This document shows, piece after piece, positions 12,901 through 25,126 of a DNA stretch of 64,000 bases. The DNA comes from Malurus cyaneus samueli (taxonomy: Eukaryota > Chordata > Aves > Passeriformes > Maluridae). The stretch's first letter is position 1, and every line of letters starts with the position of its first letter. The DNA lies in the NCBI GenBank assembly GCA_009741485.1, contig CM019217.1, positions 41,121,336 through 41,185,335 of the forward strand. Reading direction: 5' to 3'. The notes under the pieces are model-generated. The model saw only the letters and a list, made by a program, of their open reading frames with translations, had not been told where the DNA came from and did not search any database. Position numbers and translations under genes: made by a program.

Positions 12901-13719
12901 GAGGAACATCAGTAAAACCACCTAATGCAACTTAAATCTCAAAACCAGATGTTAAATGTTTTGCTACTGAATGTGTTAACCTAAGAAAGAGCCATCCGTT
13001 TGTCACTATAATTTACATTAATTCAATACACTTGAAAAGCAATTTAAATACAATTGCTTCCATAACACAGTTGCTGAGAGAGGGCACCATTAGAGGTCCA
13101 AATTTGATGGATTCCTCATCGTTCTCTACCTTTGCTAGACTCCACTGGCAGTAGAGAATAGCTTGCTACCAGAATGATGACATTGTTTGTACTCTAATAC
13201 GAGTCTTGCCTGGTGTTTCAGAGCCATTTGCTGCATTCCTCCAGTGGTCATAGTTTCATAGTTTTTATCCATTTTCATGGGACTGCTCTGAAAGACAGGA
13301 GAGAGCTCAAATTGTCAAGGAAATTTCACAGCTAAGTGAAGCTGCACAGAAATTTACATCACAAAAGAAAGGCTTTTGCTATACGGAAAAATCAGTAATC
13401 CAAAGCTAATGTCAGCCCTTATTCAAATAAAGGGTGAAATGCCAAATGTTGTTTAAACTTTCCAAGTTTGTGACAGCTACTTTATTAACAATATGAAATC
13501 TGAATCCATTACTGCACTTTTTTCTCAAATAGCAAAATGATGAACATACAATATACCATGTGTGATGGGCTTTCATTTTATTTTTTGTTGTTCATTTTTA
13601 ATAAAGTTCAAATTACAAGGAAAAAAATGTGGACAGCAACAGTATCTTTTGCTTTATTATTAAGGAACAGAACTTTTTCAAGAATTTAGGAAAGTATGCA
13701 TTTTCCTCCCAATCGAAGG

Positions 13720-13743
13720 TATTGACAATCATATTGACAATCA
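13720..13743 (+). repeat. 12-bp perfect tandem duplication
   Basis: tattgacaatca occurs twice head to tail. The same pair is in the right copy at 33889-33912, so it predates the split of the copies. Confidence 0.85.
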
Positions 13744-14924
13744 CAATATTTATTCTTTTTCTAACACTAGCTGAAGTCCTGAAGAATGGGAATTTTTGTT
13801 ATACCTTTTAAGTTTCTAAAGAGTAATTCTGGATTACATTGCTGTAAGAAACAAACTGTCCAGTGTTTGCTTAAAAAAGCCCCAAATCTTCTGACACTCT
13901 TTGCAGTGCAATATCACATTCGTAGCAACTACTTCTGACATTATCACCACAGAGTAGTGAGTTGATCTGGCACAGTTTTCACATCCTATTTTGTATTTTT
14001 GGCATAGTTAAACTCAACTCTTAGTAATGTTTTGTCCCCTCTTTGAAAAAGGACCTCTAGTAAATTTGAAGAAAAACACAGTAAACAACAACAATTCTTC
14101 AAATTACACATCTAACAGCATTCAGTTATGGCACAAATATGCACTTAAAATTATCATTAATAACTAATGGTTTTGTTAGCTGTGTTGATTTTAATATTGG
14201 AGAAAAATAGCAAGAAAAAATGTAAAGGATGATATATATATAATGTAATATTTCTGAATTCTTTAATTTCAAAGAGTGAATAATGCAGCAAGGTCGAAGA
14301 TTTGTGTTTAACACAAATAGAATTATATTCTCAGGTACATTTTCATCCTCATTTAAAGACTATCAGAACAGTATTCACAGAACCACTTTGATAATACAAA
14401 GCTAAGGTTTAGGATTTCACTTTCAGTGCCTTCTTGTACTCTGAACTGTCACTTGTTTTATTTCTCTTTTATAATGTTGATCTCAAGCCTGAGGGGTTTT
14501 TTTCTCTGTTTAGTAGCCACTGTAATTTCATTGAATTCAAGTGCTTTTGCTAGAAGTACACAGGCATAATAGACAACAATTTAGCCCATGGCATTTTAAG
14601 ACTGAAGTTAATACCCATGGCACAGTGGTAGAGTGTCATTTCAGATGTGCCTCCATGTTAATCTCAATATCACTGATTTCAGATTATTATACATCTGAGA
14701 CAAAAATCTACTGCCCAACAAATGGCCTATGACAATCTTCTGATTTCCTGCCCTTTTCACACATAGGTCTCTTTGTATGTTCGCATATTGAGACCTGACC
14801 TTTCCTTCACTATATCTTTATAATATATTTAATATTTTCTTAAAGAATTCTGTTTTCTATGTTTGGGGTTGGGCCTTTCTTTGTGTTCTCAATTTTTGAT
14901 GTTATATTCCCCTTATAATTTTAT

Positions 14925-14982
14925 TTCCATTATGTCAATAAGATATTCCATCATTCCATATTCCATTATGTCAACAAGATAT
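14925..14982 (+). repeat. 36-bp-period imperfect repeat, left copy
   Basis: ttccattatgtcaataagat at 14925 is repeated 36 bases later with one change (caa-c-aag). The same arrangement in the right copy is at 35088-35145. It is a local tandem duplication with no evident function. Confidence 0.8.
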
Positions 14983-16439
14983 AATGTAAAAAAAAGAGAA
15001 AAACAGTCATATTCTGTATAGCTTTCCTTTTTTCTTGATTTTTTTCCAAAAAATCATGGCTCAAACTCCTCCACCTAATTACATCAGACAAGTCAGGAAA
15101 TAATTTAGACTATATAGGTTATGGTACAAGGAAGAAGGGGAGGTTTTTATATCATGGTATCAACACAATCAGTGCATTGATTTCTAGTAATTAACTAATA
15201 GCAAATGAAGATTTAAACTGAGATGCTAAACTACTGCAGGGAAAGCATGTTGCCTGTATTTTAACCTATCCTTGGTGATATAATTTAAACTCAGATATAA
15301 GTAGCTCAGTACTCATCCTTCTTAATCAAAATTACTTCTTTTCCTAGGAACAAGTAAATCTATGAGCACCTCAGAGCTGGCACCCTCCACAACACACCAC
15401 AAAGGGAAGTGATGCTGCAGGCCAACTTACACACTAAAAGATGTGCCTCAGGAGAGCAGCAGGGATGCAGAGAAGTCTTTGAACTCAGCTGTTGTAAAAG
15501 TGTCTAGAACTAAAAACTGAAAAAGGTCAAGCTGTTGAAAAAGAAAGGGGGAATTCTAATAAAAAGACTGACAGCTTATGAACAGCTTATCAAATATGAA
15601 AAAAAGGTAAGTCAAAAAGATCAATGACCCAAAAGAGCAAAAGCACATCAAAATAGAGAGGATGTATTGGAACATTACTAGCTCAAAATATTGAGAAGGT
15701 CTTCCTTCTGATCCTTCACAGAGTCCCCCCCATATAAATCACACAACAGTACACAGAACTAACTGCGGTTATATGTTTTAAGTTTCTCCAAATATGTAAC
15801 AAGCCTTGTGAATATGAAAATATGCATCAGAACAGAAGCTGTATGTGGAGAACAGCCCATGCACTGCCTGCCTCAGTTCTCTGGACTGATCTTGAATCAG
15901 TTCCTTCTTTGAGATAAAAAGCATAAAGCTGTGCTACTTGCCATGAATACATGCCTTTCAGTTCCTTCCTCAAATTCTGCGCCATTTTGCTGTAAAAGCC
16001 AGGAAGGAGACAACATTGCTAATGAAAAATCAGTACCATAGCAAGTAAACTATCCTACCTTGAACCATATGCTGAAAAGGTTCATTGGGAGACTTTTTCT
16101 CTTGTTTTTACTTACTTCAGAATCAGTCTCTATTACATCAAGTGATTCACACAATGTCCCTGCTGAACAGTGGAGTCAGAAACATAAAAGATTCTTGTCT
16201 TCCTTATTCCACCATGATTCCACATCAATTACAAGAATCCAAAATTATGAAAAGACTATAGTTCTACTAGTTAACATTCATGCTTGAATATAATTTAAGC
16301 AAAATTGATGAGGTTTGAATATATTAAGGACAAACCTAGTTATGTTGGAATTCTGTCCCAGGAGTCTTCATAGGCTATAATCAAGCCATTAAAGAAAACC
16401 TCTTGATTTCAGAAATGAACTATTCTATTCTATTTAAAT

Positions 16440-16484
16440 CCCCCCCCCCCCCCAACAAAAAACAAAAAACAAAAACAAAAAAAA
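16440..16484. repeat. Poly-C plus A-rich compound microsatellite, left copy
   Basis: Fourteen C are followed directly by an (AAAAAC)-type A-rich run. The same compound repeat is at 36602-36646. The minus strand is a G14 tract, a possible G-quadruplex former. Confidence 0.9.
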
Positions 16485-17183
16485 CCTAACCTGGGAGAAT
16501 AAAAAACAGGTTTTAGGTGTTATTTTACTTTCATTACTAAGCACGGGGTTAAGTATTAGTTTTTCTCTAATCTAAGAGCTGAGTTTTGATTAAGAACACA
16601 TGTAAACACTAAAAAAAAAAAATCATATTTCTTCAGTTGACAATTACTCCTTTAAAAGCAGTTATTACAGTTTCAGTATTGAACAGAAAATTCATAAGCT
16701 TCTTCAAAAAGAAGGAAATTTGCTGATGCAGAGAACTTGTGATTACACTTTTTAACCATCACAGTCATTGTTTTGCTATGTAAGACACTGTGAGAGCAAA
16801 TATCTGAGTGGCAAAGCTAGAGAAGATTGCTCTTGGATATAAAAGATGAGTAGAATTTTCACTCACTGAAAACCTGCTGGGAATGGCATCTGTGCTACCA
16901 CATGAATCCTGTGCTCATGGTTGCCTTATGCTCTTTTCTCAGTGTTGATTACCAAAGAAATTGCTTTAGGTCAGAGCAAAATAAATATAAATTGTCTACA
17001 GCAAGCAAGATGACCAAAGTATAAAAAATAAATAATTCTTTTTTCTTTTCATCATCATTTCTTTTTTCATATATGCCCTTGGAGCACATTGGCCATGACA
17101 CGAGACTGTCTGGGTCTCCTGTTAAGTCTTGGCTGCACAGGAGTTTCAACACAAAATTTTTACAGATGAGGCAATTTATTAAG

Positions 17184-17208
17184 CAATTTAAATTTAAATT
17201 TTAAATTG
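17184..17208. repeat. AT-rich inverted repeat beside CR1
   Basis: caatttaaa and its reverse complement tttaaattg flank seven AT bases, just upstream of the CR1 fragment. The right copy lost the outer C of the left arm. Probably chance in AT-rich sequence. Confidence 0.5.
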
Positions 17209-17223
17209 ATCCAAAGATCAAAT

Positions 17224-18187
17224 GATGATGTGGTAAATGGAGTTTAATAAAGACAGTGACCAATCACCAGTGTTGTTCCCCAGGGCTCAGTATTGGAGAC
17301 AGTCCTGTTAAACAACTTTATCCATCATCTGGTCAAGGGGATTGAGTGCACCCTCAGTCAGTTTGCAGGCAACACGGAGTTGGGAGTGTTGGTCTGCTGG
17401 AGAGTAGGAAGGCTTTACAGAGGGATCTGGACAGGCTGGTTTGATGAGCTGAGGCAACTGAAGGAGGTACAAAAGGTGAAGTGACAGGCTCTGTACTTAG
17501 GTCACAACAACCCCATGCAGCCCAAAGGCTGGGGGAGAGTGAAAAGCTTCCCAGGGGAAAAGGGCCTGGGGGTGCTGGTCAGCAGCAGCTGAACACGAGC
17601 CAGGGTGTGCCCGGGTGGCCAAGAGAGCAAATGGCATCCTGGCCTGGATCAGCCATGGTGTGGCCAGCAGAACCAGGACAGTGATTTTTCCCACCTGCTT
17701 GGCACTGCTGAGGGCACACTCAAATCCTGGTTCCAGTTCCGGGCCTCTCACTCCAGGAAACAGCGAGGGGCTGGAGCATGTCCAGGGAAGGCAACGGAGC
17801 TGGGGACGGGTCTGGAGCACAAATCTGATGAGGAGGAGCTGAGAGAGTCGGGGTGATTAGCCTGGAGAAAAGGAGGCTCAGGAAGACATCGTCAGTCTCC
17901 ACAACAGCCTGAAAGGAGGTTAGGGTGAGGTGGGTGCTAGTCTGTTTTCTGAGTAACAAGCAATAAGACAAGAGGAAATGGCCACAAGTTTAACCAGGGA
18001 GGTTTAGATTAGATATTAAGAAAAAACTCTTCACTGAAACTGTTACCAAGCATTGAAACAGGCTGCTGGTAGAGTCACCATCCCTGGATGTGGAGATGTG
18101 GCTCTGTGGGCTTATTGGCATGGTGGTTGGTTGAAGGCTGTGGTTGATCTTAGGGTTTTTCCAACCTAAAAGTTCTATGATTCTATA
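17224..18187 (+). mobile_element. 5'-truncated CR1 LINE, left copy
   Basis: This is a fragment of the chicken-repeat-1 family of non-LTR retrotransposons. It covers the end of ORF2 and the 3' untranslated region and ends in the CR1-type tail (ttctatgattctata). Landmarks are the reverse-transcriptase stretch at 17269-17592, then the recognisable 'caagaggaaatggccacaag' and 'gaaacaggctgctgg' blocks, then 'ccaacctaaa' before the tail. The 5' edge is approximate. The 3' part at 18105-18170 lacks about 20 bases present in the right copy. It is an old, inactive insertion. Confidence 0.88.
17269..17592 (+). pseudogene. CR1 ORF2 reverse-transcriptase C-terminal remnant, left copy
   Basis: One frame reads through a CR1 reverse-transcriptase block. 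SVVPQGSVL is followed by NNFIHHLVKGIECTLSQFAG, then LGVLV near the end. In active CR1 elements the catalytic part reads FADDT. Here it is FAGNT, so both catalytic aspartates are lost. In-frame stops occur at 17482-17484 (where family members usually have Cys) and at 17590-17592. No upstream endonuclease or start is present. It is a dead retrotransposon fragment. Confidence 0.8.
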
Positions 18188-18987
18188 AATGTACAGGCAA
18201 GTTTAAATATTTGGTTCATTTATTTCATCAAAATATGCAGAGCTGAACAAGGTGAAAGAATGCTCATAGCATTATCCAAATTAATAATATTTTAATTTTT
18301 TTAAAATAATCAAGAAGTTGGACACTATTGCGGTTGCATTTTCAAAAGAATAATTTCAACTATGCATGGCTTTTCATAACAAAATGTGCATAACTTTTGC
18401 TTTGTCTGAAAACATTATGGTCACCAGCTGAAGTGAAATACTGTGCTTTGGGCTGCACTAAGGATAAAACATAAACTTCACCCACCTTGTTAGAAAAAAA
18501 TCAAAACTAATCAGTTCTAAGCAGTAAGTGTAATTTTTTTTTTTTAATGTTTTGGAATGCAGCCACTCCCTTCAAACATTCAGATTTTTAAGCAGTTTTG
18601 GGATTTTTTATTTTTAACATCAGGGTTCTGGCATCTTTCAGCTCACCAGTTCTCTTTCAACACTGTAGCTCTGCTACAGTTTGCATATTACTGCTCTGTC
18701 AGAGTAACCCTGGCTGTGTCTGTAATGCCACATCTCTCATCTGCAGTGAGCTCCTTCAGTGCATCCTGGTGTGCCTGAGCACGAATATTGGGCAGCATTT
18801 AGTCCTTTAAATTATGCTATAGAGGACTGCTCCTGGGACTTTCATCACTCCCCTGCCCTAGGAACATTTCTATTTTTCAAGACATACTTCACCAGACAGC
18901 CCAGCATGGCTACACACACCAGTGTCTCATCACTCTCCATGCCCTACTGCCAGAATAGCACAAAATGAGTGCAGCAACATTTTGACT
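18188..18987. other. Left copy, after CR1: no gene seen
   Basis: Unique-looking non-coding sequence with a T-run near 18534-18545. It ends at the N gap. The counterpart at 38375-39178 continues without a break into unique DNA. Confidence 0.6.
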
Positions 18988-19012
18988 NNNNNNNNNNNNN
19001 NNNNNNNNNNNN
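18988..19012. other. Assembly gap of 25 N
   Basis: There are 25 consecutive N, and the similarity between the two large copies ends at this exact point on the left side. The round size suggests a placeholder and not a measured gap. The join between 18987 and 19013 should not be treated as proven contiguous sequence. Confidence 0.99.
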
Positions 19013-20165
19013 CTGACAGTTCAAATGTGGAAACACAAATTTCTTCTTTCAGCAGCAAGAAATATGCCTCTGGCATCTTCCTTTTGCACTTGTCAGTCAT
19101 GAAGCTGTACTATACAGATTTTGAGAGCACTAGAGCAGCAGTGCTAACACAAGAGTTACAAAAATACTGGTAGTCAGGGACCTGAAGGGAGGCTGGTTTT
19201 CATGGAAAATAACTGAGAAAATGCTTCGCAAATATTCCACAGACTCTGTGGGATTACTCTATTATGCCAATTCTTTGACTGTGCCACCCCAAACATCTTT
19301 CTTAGATGATCCCCTTGTTTTGAAATTAGTGCAAAATCTGACTTCAGTACGGTTTGATGTGCCCAGACCTGGATCTACCATTATTTCTCTCATCACAGAA
19401 CTGACAGTGCACACAAAAGTTCTTTGACAAAACAGCCTGGATATTTTCATCATCTCACCGCAATGACTTTAAAAGAATAACTACAATAACCCAAATTTGA
19501 GAAACAGTGGCTTTAAAAAACCTTTGCTCCACATCCAGATGGTCTACAGGAACAGATTGATATTTCCCAAGTTGAACCTCACAAAATTCAATACAAATTA
19601 TGTTCCTCAAAGCTCTGATATACAGGAGACAGTTGTCTATTGAGATGAGACTGCTTATAAATCAATGTAAAAGGTGTTCCCAGATCACACTTTATGCTGC
19701 ACCTTCTCTAATTTCAAACACATTTTTTTTCTGTAAACCAAACAACCCTATGCCCCATAAAGGCCTTTCTGTGTAAAGTTCCAGACAAATCAATGGAATA
19801 GGAATGACAGGCTAGATGTTGGTATAAACATTTTCCTCTGAAATAAAGGTTCAGTCTAAAACTCCTCTCTTTACATGGGGCGTGGGAAGTAAACTGATGT
19901 ACAGAGTAAGGCTTTTTCCTGCTCTTTTTTTGCCAAGCATGGGAGCTAAAAACATCCAACCATCTTCAAGGGACTTCTCTCTCTCTTGATAACACAGTTT
20001 TTCCCCAATGTTTGAAGAAAAATACACCATGATGAAAAAATGCTAGATAGGGGATAGAATAAAGCTTATGAGAAAATATATATAAATAAAATAGAAGAAA
20101 TTTCTGGGTCATCCTCTTTGAGTACTCAACATGTTTTCTACAAATAAAACACTTCAACATCTATT
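19013..20165. other. Spacer between the two copies, no gene seen
   Basis: These 1153 bases separate the N gap from the start of the right copy and have no second copy in the window. They contain no recognised repeat or exon. Two overlapping small open frames on opposite strands (around 19221-19453) resemble nothing known to me. If the duplication is either a tandem array or redundant haplotype contigs, this stretch should have a homologue immediately upstream of base 1, outside the window. Confidence 0.7.
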
Positions 20166-23100
20166 TGTTCCACAGTCTTGGCAGGAATGTGAACTATATT
20201 TTAAAAGGCAGATTTGTTTGGATCTTTTGTGATATAAGATGAAGTGTTTCCCTCAAGAATACCACAGAGTCCTGCTCTCTGCACTGCAGAACTGGTCTGC
20301 TGCCTGCATGCATCACTGTGGGTGCAGGTACAAGGCAGCAGAGGTGCAGAAAGGAGTGCTCCATCTGGAGACAGCATAAATTTGTAGTGCTCATGAAAAT
20401 CAGGTTACTAGAGACAGAGACAATTGCAAGCAACAAAAGCAAATAAGATTTAACTCTTTCAGGGCACAATGCACAGGAGAAAACCATCGGCAAAAGTGGA
20501 CCATCAAAACAAAAAAAAATGAAGCGTAGCTACTTGAGCAGATGATCAAAACAGTTTTTAAAATCATTTCTTTCTGCAGTACTACTGCTATGCCATAACA
20601 TGCATTATTATTTTTTCTTGCAGAGTAAGTCAACAATATTTTCTATGCCATGCCACAGATCAAAGACCTGGATACTGTTCCTACTAAAAATGACAACTGT
20701 GATAACCATTTTTGTTAACATTCAAATCACCCAACTATATTTTTTTTTCTGTTGGGAGCAAATATACAGCTTTATTGAACCTTACCACATTTTCCTCTTT
20801 GCTAAAATGTAAATGGAATGATAATCTTCTTCCTCTATGGAAAATAAGATGCATTTTAAAATCTGTTTATACAGTAAAAGCATTGTACTATTGTAGCCCA
20901 TGGAACATTTGCAGAGCATTTTCATTCATTTAATTTCATAAAATTCAAAACTGTATCTTCAGTCCCCCAAAGTTTTGATAATTTTGTGTGAATGCCACTG
21001 CTGCTCTACTTTGCACCATTTCTTCTTAAAATTGGTTCAGGATCAAGCAAGTTTTTGAAGAAATTGAATAAAAATTCGTCTAAATACTGAGAGCAGACAA
21101 GGACAATCTTGAATCATGTTCACATTTCTGTAGAATCTCCCTCGTGCTCAGACAGTTCTGCGTGGTGAGTCATGTTGGGATGTAAGTGATGTATCTAACA
21201 TGCACCAAAACAAGTTACACAGTTACTTGCTCCTTATGAGAACAATAAAGTCTGCTGCCATAAGGACTGTAAATCCTAGGGGAATAAAGCACGGGGTAAC
21301 CAGACACCCCACATAGGTCATGTTTGCAGGACTTTCCTGCTTGGATCTCTCTCCAGAGCTGCAAGATAAGATAAGAGAACCTTCACCTTCACCTTTCTTG
21401 CTGTGCTCCTTTCCAAAGGCTGGTCCTTTCCATTCCCTTGTGCCTTGTATGAGTATGTGGGACTACACAAATTACAATTCATGCCTGAGAATCTCTCACT
21501 TCTTTTTCAAGTATACGATTACACTCAAAAAGTTCAAACTTGAGTGCTAGAAATCTTGCCACTTCTGAAGTCAAATAAGGCACCACCCCACCAACTGACT
21601 GATCTTAGGAGAGCAAATGAGAGTCGTACAATTAGCTATTTAAATAATTTTATATAGAGGAGACTTATCAGATTTTCTGAAATAAGATCTCTTTAGAGAG
21701 TAGCACACTATGAATTTCAAAGTGTTATCCTGATGACTTTTGCTCACAGGGGAATAAAAGATGAAATATATATTGATAGCTTTGATTTATGTAGTTGAGA
21801 TGAAATGACATATTTTTAGCAGTGTAGCTTTAAAAAATGTATCCAAATATGGATTTCATTCATTTGATAATTTCTATTTCATCTTCTCAGTTATTACAAA
21901 CTTGTGGGCACAATGGCCTGTTACAAGAAATCAATGGCTCAATTCTAAATTCATGTTTTTGAAAAGCTCTTCAACACATTGCTAATTTTGTTTGTCCTTG
22001 CTATCCATAAATGTCGCTGCCTCCAAATTTTATATCTACATGTTATATTTACCTGTGTTTATTAAGTGGGTTCATAATAAGAGGCAATCAGAAAGTGACA
22101 ACAATAGTGCCCACTAATATGGTTAGATTTGGATAGAGATCGAAATATCTTTTCAGTATTTCTTGAGTAGCAATACAAGGTAACCACTTTTAAGTCTGTT
22201 TCTCTGTATTGACTAGAATTACTTGATTATAGCTGATTAAACATAAGGAACTGTTTTCTACAGAACATCATGACTCTTTTCAATGTGTTCTAACTTGAAA
22301 GAAATTCCTTAAGCAGAAAAAACTATCTATAAAAGCTTACCATAGAGACAGGCTGGAAGACTACACCACAGTCTCAGACAATCCTTAGATAGAAAAAAAA
22401 AAAACCAAATTAAAAGAATATGTCTGTTTAGTAAGTTCACTTTGTATGTCCTATGCCCAGTTCTCACACCAATAACTGCTGAGAAAATTTAGAATGTGAG
22501 AATTTTGACAAATATAGGGTCAGTCACTACAAACGGTATCTTACAGCTGAACACTCATGTTTAAAGTGTGCACATAAAGCCTTTAGCTCACGGAGTTGCC
22601 ACAGATTGCCATGGGAACTGAGGTCAGGAACTGGGAATTTTTTTAGTGGAGGATCATAGATAAATCTAACTTTAAACTTGCATGAGAGGGAATTTCCTTT
22701 GGTTTGGTTACAGGTTCTACACCCTGTCTAGAAATACAGAAAATTTCTGAGCCCTGAATGGATTCTCTCTATAACTCAAACCTTTAATGCTCTATTCTGT
22801 ATTCTCATCCCTTCTTTTACAGCTCTGTTGAAAGCTGCTCATCAGAAAGCTAAAGTGCAGTTTAAGCAGAATATGAATTGGACTGTTAAAGCTTTCTGAC
22901 AATGCTCTTCCAGTATAAATCAGTATGTTTATGAGGATCTAAAAATTTTACAAAATAATTGTGTCTCTGTGCTCACTCTTTGATAATTCAAGCAGGGATT
23001 TTATGTGCTTGAATTCATAAAAACAGTACAATTCCAGAGAATTAATGTTTTAACCCAAGAGAGAGCTACAGCTCATTTCTAAAGATCACATTTCTGAAGT

Positions 23101-25121
23101 GCAGCTTGACTTTAGCCATCGGTGATTCAAGCACACACGTGCATTTAAGGTGGGGAAATTTTTCAAAATTTTTGGAATTGTCCAAGACACAGAAGGGAAT
23201 ATGAGCTCTATTTAAAGCACATATTATCCCAAGGGCCTGATGAAAAAGTGGGGAAACAGATGTTTCTTGTGTCTTCTGCTTCATGTGCTGAGCCTTGCTA
23301 GAACCAAATGCTTGGAAATTTCCCCTCTTTGGCTTTTACAATGAAGAATGGAGAATCCAACATAAGGAATGTATAGTTTTGACTTCACTCTTCCCAAGAG
23401 TTCTTCAACAACAGTTCGTTTCAATGAAACATTCCACCACACATATTTTTTAATCAATTTTATTATAAGATTTTCCTTATCGGTTGAGTTGAATGAGCAC
23501 TTAAAATTTCAAGTGTGAAGACATGCATTATGGTTGATAAATTTCAAGTTAAGAAAACAAGTTCTTAATCCTGGTGAACCCTGAAACTGTTCTAGTTTTG
23601 TTCTGCACAGAAATAAATATGAACAGTAACTGTTGCTGAAGATAACTTCAAATGCAAGGAATGATTCCTTGTAAAGGAATTTATGTGAATTGCGGGAGAA
23701 AACTTGGGAATTATTTAGTGAAAGTGATCCACATTTCCACCAGAGATAGATGCCAGAAACAGTAGTCATACCCCATTAGCAGGTCCATTAGACCTGGATA
23801 GAAACATCATTTTATTAGACAGCTAAAACAATTGTAAGTGAATTTTAACAGCTGAGAATGTACTTGCTATCTACAATTACAAAAGTTAAATAAAGTTAGT
23901 CATGCCATCACCATTACTTTTGCTGCATAAAAAAGTTTGTAACTGTTATAAAACCTCATTATCAAATTGTTCATTATGACTACACACACTTTGATTGTTA
24001 ATGTTGTTCGAGCAATTTCCATTGCAAACATTTCTTTCCAGAGCCTATTGATTTATCATTGCTGAAATTCTAGAAGATTGTTTTATAGAGATGGTTCCAG
24101 TATAGTCCTAAAAGACTATATAGAATATAAAAATAATATTTTCTTTTATATTAATTATTTGAGGTTCAAAAATTTCTCACAGTATGAATATACAAACAAT
24201 CATCCAACTCAGATCGAAGATGACGCCAAAGCCCAGAAAAACTATTTTTCAAGACTCAAATTGTTAAAAATATAAAACTCCTTCATTTTTCTCAATTCAG
24301 TTAATTGCTCAGAATATATTTCTTCATCCAAAGTACTGTTACTTTCATAGTATCTCATTTGTCAATGAATACAATTGAGAGGAAACTGAATTTACTTTTT
24401 GCTGATCCATCAGTGATCTGGCCCGTATTTCACCCACATTATCAGTAAAAGTACATTATTTGAACTACTACTGCATTTATTTAAATAGTTGCCTGGTCTC
24501 ATTCCACTTGAAATCAGAAATTCTTGGTCCACAAATTCAGATTTCAGTGTTTTTTGTTTTTTTTTTATAATTTAAAAAAAATGAGATCTTAAGAGCTCAT
24601 GTGAAGTCTTTGTCTGCTCAGGAAAGTTCTACTGTTGGAGAGAAAAATGATACACAAGAAGTTAGGACAGTATATTTGCACTGCATCCTCTGGGTCAGTC
24701 TGTCATGGAAGAATATGTTATTTGAGTTTTGTTAGCCAGAGTGAAAAACAAATTACTATACCTTCTTGCAGAGTCTAAGAAATTGAAAGTCTCATGTGAC
24801 TCCTCGTTAAATGGCTTTCATTAATACAAAAAAACAAACAAAAACAAATTCTGGATCTAGCTCATGTTGTTCAAAATATAACACTTACCAGTCAAGAATC
24901 TTTTTTTTTTTTTTAAATCAGTGTCGCTGCACTATAGCTTTTTTAAACCAAATTTGGTATTTTGAGAAGAGATAAATTTTCTAAGTCCTTTATTAAATTT
25001 TGCCTAGCTGCTCTCACCAATGTCAATTTTTTCCACATTTCAGATGATGAATTAATGTGGATTGATCCTTGGTCTATTTGAAACAGAAACTTTAAATTTA
25101 ACACCCATTATTAAAGAGCTA
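20166..25121. other. Right copy, upstream part: no gene seen
   Basis: Counterpart of 1-4956. From about 23285 onward the sequence is indel-noisy, and frames differ from the left copy for that reason. Confidence 0.6.
20932..21060. other. Indel-noisy patch, right copy
   Basis: This is the counterpart of the patch at 770-890. Neither copy looks systematically better, which suggests both were filled independently from low-accuracy reads. Base-level conclusions here are unsafe. Confidence 0.7.
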
Positions 25122-25126
25122 CCGTG

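Larger units (their letters stand above)
6193..17223. other. Left copy, LTR to CR1: no gene seen
   Basis: Eleven kilobases of AT-rich sequence without recognised exons or interspersed repeats beyond the small repeats listed. The largest open frame (9401-9712, minus, 103 residues) is preserved in the right copy with one change, but near-identity of the copies makes that uninformative. It shows no known motif. The counterpart is 26378-37386. Confidence 0.6.
1..18987 (+). repeat. Left copy of ~19-kb direct duplication
   Basis: This whole segment recurs in the same order and orientation at 20166-39178. The first bases (gttccacagtcttggcagga) are found again at 20166, and the last bases before the N gap (gcaacattttgact) again end at 39178. 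The true left end probably lies outside the window, because similarity is already present at base 1. The total length differs by 26 bases between copies. Substitutions and small indels run at roughly 0.5-1.5% by eye outside two noisy patches. Single ambiguous bases at 1766 and 12346 are resolved in the other copy. The right edge coincides exactly with an assembly gap, which favours redundant haplotype contigs over a biological tandem duplication, though the sequence alone cannot settle it. Confidence 0.97.

Noticed and set aside
17497..18023. Several 70-107-residue frames in the GC-richer block
   Set aside because: They are antisense or shifted frames of the CR1 LINE fragment. The same set recurs in the right copy for that reason.
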